Of a stretch of 64,000 nt of DNA, positions 56,692 to 64,000 are shown in pieces. The stretch is from the NCBI GenBank assembly GCA_963930775.1, contig OZ005689.1, forward strand, positions 21,147,262-21,211,261, written 5' to 3'. A program made the position numbers and the translations under genes. The stretch comes from Cliona cf. orientalis. Lineage: Eukaryota; Porifera; Demospongiae; Clionaida; Clionaidae. Every line of letters starts with the position of its first letter. Position 1 is the first letter of the stretch. The notes below the pieces were generated by a model. That model did no database searches and had not been told where the DNA came from. It saw nothing but the letters and a program-made list of their open reading frames with translations.

Positions 56692-56861
56692 TACCGTATA
56701 GCTGGAAAATTTGGCGGTTTGGTGGTCATGTCACAACCGCCAAAATTTCCTATTCCCATATAATTATACGTATGGTGATCCTGTACCGAACCGCCAAATT
56801 TAAATCTGCAAATATTCAACCGCCAAATTTAATTCCCGCCAATATTTCTGGCTATACAGTA
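56692..56861. mobile_element. CCGTA-tipped TA-flanked element 4 (166 bp)
   Basis: Element 56694-56859, TA on both sides, tips CCGTATAGCTGGAAA and, inverted, CTGTATAGCCAGAAATATTG. Four AACCGCCAAATTT-like words in the interior. The shortest member of the CCGTA-tipped group. Confidence 0.82.
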
Positions 56862-56987
56862 CTATTACTTGCAGTTGTACCACTGAAGCCATAGAGATCA
56901 AAGGCACCGCCAGTGCAATAAATCGCTTATAGTGCTGGTAGGCTGTGGGTAGCTCTAGGACCAGGTGAGAATAAGTAATTAACCCCT

Positions 56988-57112
56988 ACTTATACAGTGC
57001 ATGCTTGGTGGTTTTGCTTAGCAACTACAACTTATACAGTGCGTTCTTGGTGGTTTTGCCTAGCAACTACAACTTATACCTCACGTTCTTTGTGGTTTTT
57101 TTAGCCTAGCTA
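56988..57112. repeat. 42-bp tandem repeat, three units
   Basis: Units CTTATACAGTGCATGCTTGG, then TGGTTTTGCTTAGCAACTAC, start near 56989, 57031 and 57073; the third is diverged. Confidence 0.88.
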
Positions 57113-57340
57113 TAGCTAGTTTGCTGATTAGTTTCACAGAATTGAATTTTAAGCAGTAGCTACATTGAAGTAGTAATGATTACAGCCACAGATTAGCAAG
57201 TATACATGTAGGCTTGATTTTTTTAGTGTCATGGATTGTCGAAAGATCAGAGAAAGCTCCAAAACAGCCACCTATCCACAGAATAAGCAGACTCCAAGAC
57301 AGTTTTTAATATACCAGACTATAAGCACAGGCACTGTGTG
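57113..57340. other. No recognised feature before the LTR element
   Basis: Short spacer, AT-rich, with no coding signal. It ends at the CATGG target duplication. Confidence 0.4.
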
Positions 57341-57345
57341 CATGG

Positions 57346-57553
57346 TGTTGTGTATCTTATTGCGCATGCGTTGAGGGATACTATTCTAATTTAACGAAAT
57401 TGTGAATTTTCATTACCATGTGAGTTCTGTCAGTCATGATTCTATCTATAAGTGCTGTTGCTGATAATATCTTACATGTATCCAAGATAATCCTTTAAAT
57501 TTACTAACTGAATCTGCGGTACATGTGAATGATCCAGTGCTAGATCCGTTACA
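57346..57553 (+). repeat. 5' LTR
   Basis: 208 bp, TG...CA. It contains TTGCGCATGCGTTGA near its start. Differs from the 3' LTR by GG in place of TT. Confidence 0.95.
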
Positions 57554-57571
57554 TGGTCCTTCGAGCCGGAA
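57554..57571 (+). promoter_or_regulatory. Primer binding site (tRNA-Tyr type)
   Basis: TGGTCCTTCGAGCCGGAA directly follows the LTR. It is complementary to the 3' end of eukaryotic tRNA-Tyr, whose acceptor stem starts CCTTCGA and which ends in CCA. This primes minus-strand cDNA synthesis. Confidence 0.85.
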
Positions 57572-57631
57572 TGAGCGGAACGGAGAGGTCTCACTGGAAG
57601 GGTTCTTTGGATCACACAGCACCACGTGGAC

Positions 57632-60600
57632 ATGCCAGAAACTGAAGGACTTACCCGAAAACGAAAGGTTAGAGCGGCCCATCGTGGGTCAGTGACTAGA
57701 ATTATAAGTCAAGTCTATGAAAGACTTGAGTCTGGAGAGGCTTTGAACTTACCGAGACTCAGACAGCAGAAATTGCAGCTCTCTGGGAAACTAGACGTAT
57801 TATCGAAATTGGATGATGAACTGATCGAGATGGTGGCAGAGGACGAGTTGGATGTTGAAGTTGAACAAGCAGACGTAATTAAGGAGAAGATAGGTCTGTG
57901 TATTATGGATATTGATCAGGCACTTGAACGTCCAAAGGCAGCTGATACCTCCCATGCTGATGGTCGCACGACACCCCCAACCGAAGATTCTACATCAACA
58001 CATGCACGCTCTGGAGGGACACCTCCCATGCCCCCCTCCACTGAAGGAGATGGCAGTCGTACTGATCCGGTTGACCCAACGTTGACCCCGCCCCCCACAG
58101 ATCCTGGAGGTGCCACTCCCCTTTCATCGATCACACCGCGTGTTAAGCTTCCTAAGCTATCGATCAAGAAATTTAATGGAGATTTGACAAAATGGGTCAC
58201 TTTCTGGGACTCCTTCGACTCCTCTATACACAGCAATCCGAGCCTATCGAATGTCGACAAGTTTAATTACTTGAACTCCTTTCTGGAATCAACTGCTGCT
58301 GAATCGGTTGCTGGACTTACCTTGACGTCAGCGAACTACGAAGAGGCTGTGGCCACATTGAAGAGGAGATTCGGCAATACGCGACTGATAGTAAACAAAC
58401 ACATGGACGCATTGCTGGACTTACCTGCCGTCAGTTCTCATCATGACATCAAGGGACTTCGACACCTCTACGATTCGGTGGAGGCGCACGTGAGGGGACT
58501 CCGAGCACTTGGAGTAACTGCTGACTCCTATGGTGGCTTGCTGACTTCGATTCTGATGAACAAGCTGCCATCGGAGATACGATTGATCATTAGCCGAGAG
58601 CTTTCCGAAGAGAAGTGGGATGTGGAGAAACTCATGAAGATTGTCGATCGAGAAGTCGATGCCAGGGAACGATCAGCCGCTTCGCGCACCTCGAATCCTA
58701 ATTCTACTCCTGCCCCCAAAAGACCACTCCCAAGGGCACCGCCTACCGCTGCTGCTCTCATGACTAGTATTGTTGGTCCTGCTCATTGTGCCTTTTGTGA
58801 ACAGAATCATGTCTCAAGCTCCTGTACCATTGTAACTGACATCAGTGCGAGGAAGGAAGCGCTCCGTAAAGCCGGAAGATGCTACGTTTGCCTGCGGAAG
58901 GGCCACATTAGCCGTGACTGCCGATCCACGGGAAGTTGCAACAAATGCCGCGGAAGACACCACCATGCCGTCTGTCCACGTAGGAATGAGAGCGCCACCA
59001 ACCCATCCACCACGTCAGGTCCGATTACGGAGGATGTGAACCAAGCATCTGGGGCCACTCATAGGCCTACTAATGTTTCCTATGTTGACTCACAGACGCC
59101 AATTCTACTACAGACGGCGAAACTACAACTCTACAATCTCAATGATAACGTGAACCCACCAAGTTGTATCGAGGCCAGAGCTGTCATGGATAGCGGAAGC
59201 CAGAGGACCTACGTCACCAGCCGCTTGAAGGAGAGTCTTCATTTACCGACGAAACGAACTGAGTCGTTGCGTATTAAGACCTTCGGATCCACTGAAGGAC
59301 ACGACACTACCTGTGAAGCAGTTGACCTTGGCCTTGTCGCAAAGGATGGTGAGACTTTGAGACTGACTGCACTAGTTGTCCCATTCATTTGCAACCCCCT
59401 GACCTCCCAGCCGATTAATCACGCCAGGAATCACTATGACCACTTACTAGAGATTGATCTAGCAGACTCTGCCAGCATTGGAGACACTCTTGAAGTTGAT
59501 GTGCTAATAGGGTCTGATTTCTATTGGAGCCTGGTCACTGGTAGGGTGCGACGGGGGAGAAGTGGACCAATGGCTATTCACACAAAGGTCGGATGGATTC
59601 TTTCTGGACCGATCGACAGACAGGAAGTTTCAGTCAATCTCACCCTCACTGCTACACATGCACTGAGAATAGACACCCACCCTGTTGAGCGAAATTTGGA
59701 CGACCAACTAAGACGATTCTGGGAGTTGGAATCACTCGGCATAGCAAAGGACGAGCCATCTGTGTACGACAAGTTCGTTCAGCAGATCTCATTTGATGGA
59801 GAGAGAGCTTACCATGGAGGGAAAACACTCCACCATTGCCAGACAACTTTGAGCTGTGTCGTGGACGGTTGGACAGTCTTCTCAGACGGTTGAAGCAGAA
59901 CCCTCCGCTTCTTGCAGAGTACGATTCTGTCATCAGAGATCAACTGAGGCGGGGGATAATCGAAGTTGTCGACGACCCATCCTCAGAAGTGAGTGAACGA
60001 GTCCACTATTTGCCCCACCATGGTGTAGTCCGACAAGACAAGACTACTTCCAAGCTCAGGATAGTTTATGATGCCTCAGCCAAGACGAGTGGACCCTCCT
60101 TAAACGATTGCTTATACACGGGGCCAAGTTTCGGCCAATCGATATTCGACATTCTTCTACGATTTCGCTTCCATCGAGTTGCACTTGCGGGAGACATAGA
60201 GAAGGCCTTTTTGATGGTCTCAGTACGAAAGAAAGATCGTGATTCCTTGAGATTTCTATGGACCCATGATGTCAATGGAGATTCGCCTGAGGTGGTAGTC
60301 ATGAGATTTACTCGTGTCGTTTTTGGAGTTAATTCCAGTCCTTTCTTGCTTAATGCAACGATAGACCACCACATGCGGAGGTACCAAGCAATCGACCCAC
60401 TGTTTGTTGACAAATTCCTTTCCTCAATCTATGTTGATGATGTCAGCCTCGGTTCAAATGACGTGGAGTCAACGTATGAGCTTTATCTCAAGTCCAAGTC
60501 ACGACTTGCAGAGGCTGGATTTAAGCTGAGGAAATTCGTTACCAACTCAGACGAGCTTCGAAGCCGAGTGGATGCCAATGAAGAGATTATCAAGGAGCAA

Positions 60601-63285
60601 ACCACGGCAGTCAATGTGGAAGAGGAAGATCAGTCATATGCCAAGGGCTCATTGGGAATGAAGTCAGCCGAGACAGATGGAAGACACAAAATTTTGGGAG
60701 TGCAATGGGATTTTGTGCAAGATACTCTCACCTTTAATATAAGAGATGTCTCTCACTACATGGAGAATTCGGAGCCCACAAAGAGGAATGTTGTGAGTAT
60801 GACTGCACGTTTTTTCGACCCTCTAGGCGTTGTCTCACCCGTTACAATCCTGTTCAAAGTATTCTTTCAATGTCTATGTGAAGCGGGAGTAGGTTGGGAT
60901 GCTCCACTCACTGGAGATCTACTAAGGGAATGGAGTCAATTGCTCTCATCGCTTCAAGGACCCGAGTCGCTAGTGATCCCTCGGTGCTACTTCAGCGACG
61001 TTCCTGATTGCCCTAAGTCAGTGAGATTGGTTGGATTTTGTGATGCATCTGCTAAGGCTTATGCCGCAGTGGTGTACTTGAGAATAGAAGGTGAGACACA
61101 AGTGTGTGTGAGATTTGTGGCTGCAAAAACTCGTGTTACTCCCCTCGGAGGCATGACGATACCCCGCTTAGAGCTTTTATTAGCCTTGCTGCTGTCGAAG
61201 CTGATTGTCAGTGTTCGGACCACCTTGCAACCAGAAGTGACGCTCGATGATCCTGTGTGCTACACTGATTCGAGAGTAGCTCTATACTGGATACAGGGAT
61301 GTCAACAGGAATGGAAGCAGTTCGTGGAGAACCGAGTGACCAGTATTCGTGCTTCTGTTCGACCTCAGTGCTGGGAACACTGCCCAGGGAGAGAAAATCC
61401 CGCCGACATACCTTCCAGAGGTATGACTGCTTCAGAGCTTTCAAGAAATAGCTTGTGGTTGAGTGGTCCAGATTGGCTTAGTGAGTGCCAAGATCTCCCA
61501 GGGGAAGACTTAGACGCTGACTCCGAAGTTCCTGAAGAATGCTGCCAGGAAATGAAGTCCAAGAAGACAGCTCACACTCTGGTTGTTGTTCAGAATCATG
61601 GTCCTTGCCTCGGACAGCTAATATCTTGTGAAAATTTCAGCTCTCTTCACCGACTCTTACGAGTAACTGCCCTCGTGTTAAAGTTTGTACGCCTCCTTCA
61701 TCTGCGAGTTGGGAAATCTAGTACATCAGCAACCGCTGACAGTGTGAGTGGTATCGACCAAGCCAGACTCTACTGGCTCAGAGATGTTCAATCCCAGCTG
61801 GAGCAGAACAGCAAGTTTCCTGTGTGGAAGTACCAGTTTGATCTATTTTTGGACAAGTCTCAATTGTGGAGGTGTGGTGGCAGGATGGCTAATTCAGATC
61901 TTCCCTCTTCAGCCCAAAATCCAGTACTTTTAGACAAAGGCCACCCATTGACGTCACTAATTGTGATGGATGCTCATCGACGTGTTATGCACAATGGTGT
62001 CAAGGAGACGCTCACAGAGCTCCGATCTGCTTACTGGTTGATACGGGGGAGACAATTCATCCGTAAGATTGTTCATAGCTGCCTGACTTGCCGCAAATTG
62101 GAAGGAAAGCCATTTCAGAGTGTACCCTCACCACCCCTACCCGAGTATCGTGTCAGACGGTGTCAACCATTCTGCTACACTGGAGTGGACTTCGCAGGTC
62201 CGCTATATGTCAAGGCTTCTGTACTTTCTGAAGGACGCAAGGTTTGGTTATGCCTTTACACGTGCTGTGTTACGAGAGCTGTTCACCTCGATCTAGTGCC
62301 CAATCTAAATGCTTTCACCTTTCTTAGGAGCTTCAAACGCTTCACTGCTCGCCGAGGAATACCCTCAAGGATTGTCTCTGATAACGGCAAAACGTTCAAG
62401 TCAGCGAGTAAGCTCATTCAAGGTGTGTTCGATGAGCCGGAGGTGAAGAAGCACTTCACTGAACTACGTGTCGAGTGGGCGTTCAATTTGGAGAAGGCCC
62501 CCTGGTGGGGGGGCATATTCGAGCGTATGATCAAGTCTGCGAAACGCTGCTTGAAGAAATCAGTTGGACGAGCTAGCCTGACATACGATGAACTCTCGAC
62601 ACTTGTAATTGAGATTGAAGCAGTACTGAACTCCAGGCCACTTACCTATGTTTCCATGGATGATTTGGAGGAACCTCTCACTCCCTCCCACCTGCTACTC
62701 GGCTACCGAGTTTTGTCACTGCCAGATCCACCCCTCTCGGATGACCCTGACTACGGTGCATCAGCAAATGACCTGAGTCGTAGGATGAAGCACCTCTTGA
62801 AGACCTCTGAGAGATTCTGGAAACGTTGGAAGAAGGAATACTTACTTGAACTCAGAGAGTTTCACCGCACATCCTGAATCAGCAAGGGAGTCAAGGAGAC
62901 GGTTCAAGAGGGTCAGATTGTTACAGTTTATGACGAAGGACAGCCAAGAGGGCTGTGGAGAGTCGGCAGGATCGAAGAAGTCATTCCAGGAACAGATGGA
63001 ATGATCCGTAGTGCTCGAGTACGTGTGCAATCTAAGACTGGACGGACGACAGTGTTGAAGCGACCGATACAGCACCTGTATCCACTTGAGATTGGTTATG
63101 AGAAGGACTCGCAGCCTGAGATAATAACTACCGGCGAGGATACTGAGAATAATGGGACTCCACCTACCCCTCAGTGTGAAGACGAACGCTCTAGCGTGAA
63201 CGCTGAAACTCCTCAAGGTGGTCGACCTCGCCGTTCAGCTGCTATTGAAGCCCGAGACAAGATATTGGGGTGCGTAACTGATTGA
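57632..63285 (+). pseudogene. BEL/Pao gag-pol with one frameshift and one stop
   Basis: ATG 57632 starts the gag part: DUF1759-like segment (58140-58500, 'KFNGDLTKWVTFWDSF') and CCHC-type knuckles (58879-58976, 'CYVCLRKGHISRDC' and a second Cys/His set). The aspartic protease (DUF1758) has 'VMDSGSQRTYV' near 59186. In a GA-repeat near 59790 the frame changes. The second frame holds reverse transcriptase ('YVDD' at 60430-60441), the peptidase-A17/RNase H-like region ('GFCDASAKAYAAVVY', 61030; 'CYTDSRVALYW', 61260), the integrase zinc finger (61978-62095), and core acids in 'GVDFAG', 'SDNGKTF' and 'GGIFERMIKSAK' (62178-62530). TGA at 62875-62877 interrupts before a DUF5641-type C-terminus ending at TGA 63285. 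Both lesions look recent. Confidence 0.93.
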
Positions 63286-63380
63286 CTGTATGTAGATATA
63301 GTGTGTTAACTCATTAGACTCATAATTGTTAATCATAATTATTGTTGATTTGTGCTAGTGTTAAACATCCCCTGTTCAAC

Positions 63381-63390
63381 AGGGGGAGGA
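63381..63390 (+). promoter_or_regulatory. Polypurine tract
   Basis: AGGGGGAGGA immediately before the 3' LTR; the expected primer site for plus-strand cDNA. Confidence 0.9.
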
Positions 63391-63598
63391 TGTTGTGTAT
63401 CTTATTGCGCATGCGTTGAGTTATACTATTCTAATTTAACGAAATTGTGAATTTTCATTACCATGTGAGTTCTGTCAGTCATGATTCTATCTATAAGTGC
63501 TGTTGCTGATAATATCTTACATGTATCCAAGATAATCCTTTAAATTTACTAACTGAATCTGCGGTACATGTGAATGATCCAGTGCTAGATCCGTTACA
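63391..63598 (+). repeat. 3' LTR
   Basis: 208 bp, matching the 5' LTR except for two adjacent bases. It should hold the polyadenylation site; no AATAAA is evident. Confidence 0.95.
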
Positions 63599-63603
63599 CA
63601 TGG

Positions 63604-64000
63604 TAGGGACTCAGGGGCCTGCCATGTGGGCCTAATTTGCTATGATATCCATGCAGCTAGTCTGCAAACCTGCATGTTGGCCTCAAGATTAGTGTGACCA
63701 TCTGTAGAAGACCCTAGTTACTGTAGATAGCCAATTAGCGATCCGGGCCATAGCTGCAGATCAAGAGCCCATAGCATCAGCAAAAGTAACTTTCTGCACA
63801 CTTGGCTCTAGTGTTTTGAATGACCAGCCATCATCAATTTTAAACCAGCTGGCTCCATGTCACCATATAATAAGCTAGAGAAATAGCGAGTCATCTTCAG
63901 ATATACACTGAGACTGGTAGAATTGAACACAGCTACTGGGCGCAACTACTAAGCACTGGCATCACACTGGTCCCTTGCTGAGCTTTTGTAGGGTTAAATA
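63604..64000. other. No recognised feature
   Basis: Right flank of the LTR element to the window edge. No coding or repeat signal. Confidence 0.45.

Larger units (their letters stand above)
57341..63603 (+). mobile_element. BEL/Pao LTR retrotransposon, young, near-complete
   Basis: CATGG at 57341-57345 and 63599-63603 is a 5-bp target duplication. Two 208-bp LTRs (57346-57553, 63391-63598) begin TGTTGTG and end GTTACA. They differ only at two adjacent bases (GG versus TT about 30 bases in), so insertion was recent. A primer binding site and a purine tract adjoin the LTRs in the normal places. The single gag-pol coding region has BEL-type domain order. No envelope-like frame was seen after integrase. 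Two lesions in gag-pol make this copy defective. Confidence 0.95.

Noticed and set aside
42040..57340. Search for terminal inverted repeats around the OTU/PIP gene pair
   Set aside because: Only AT-rich chance similarities found; element boundaries remain unknown.
62878..63600. Search for an envelope gene after integrase in the BEL/Pao element
   Set aside because: Only the DUF5641-type C-terminus, purine tract and LTR are present, so there is no evidence for a virus-like element.

Overview
The window looks like a transposon-dense stretch of an animal genome, probably a marine invertebrate and possibly a demosponge. Genes are split by short GT-AG introns (69 bp at 11268-11336). Nearly every reading frame belongs to a eukaryotic mobile-element family: piggyBac, hAT, pogo, BEL/Pao, Penelope-like, plus two types I cannot place. 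There are no operons, ribosome binding sites or CRISPR arrays. The sponge guess rests on general resemblance and is weak.

Layout. 1-590: minus-strand fragment of a gene that recurs near-complete at 42.6-53.4 kb. 0.9-2.05 kb: broken piggyBac transposase. 2.42-5.67 kb: hAT element with a decayed TTF-finger transposase that has itself been hit by a small element. 6.9-7.55 kb: duplicated pseudogene of a KMT5A-like SET histone methyltransferase, the one clear host-gene relic. 7.6-10.7 kb: small inverted-repeat elements. 10.87-14.91 kb: a 4.0-kb element with 9-bp flanking repeats and two convergent spliced genes, one with a Myb/SANT-like domain. 15.4-21.5 kb: several elements, some nested. 21.5-25.2 kb: a TA-flanked element split by a piggyBac with a nearly readable transposase. 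27.0-33.4 kb: an unrecognised membrane-protein ORF, then a decayed Cys-rich gene with PIN-like and CXC-like blocks. 33.7-42.0 kb: minisatellite, a GRPxGTT-repeat relic, a Penelope-like relic and repeated family-A elements.

42.6-54.4 kb is the most unusual region. A spliced minus-strand gene of about 2,150 codons joins an OTU-type cysteine-protease domain, a Ser/Pro-rich tandem array, an integrase-like DDE region, two SAP-like DNA-binding segments and a Tudor/chromo-like C-terminus. Head-to-head with it, about 180 bp away, lies a 259-codon gene whose N-terminus carries an exact PCNA-interaction (PIP) box. A second fragment at the left edge shows the large gene is multicopy. I suggest the pair is the coding part of a large mobile element of a type I cannot name.

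54.5-56.6 kb is a pogo element whose catalytic domain has been replaced by a tandem repeat. 57.34-63.60 kb is a young BEL/Pao LTR retrotransposon with two mismatches between its 208-bp LTRs, a tRNA-Tyr primer site and two disabling changes. The nesting gives an insertion order: SET pseudogene, hAT, family A and the OTU gene are older; the pieces inside them are younger; BEL/Pao is among the most recent.
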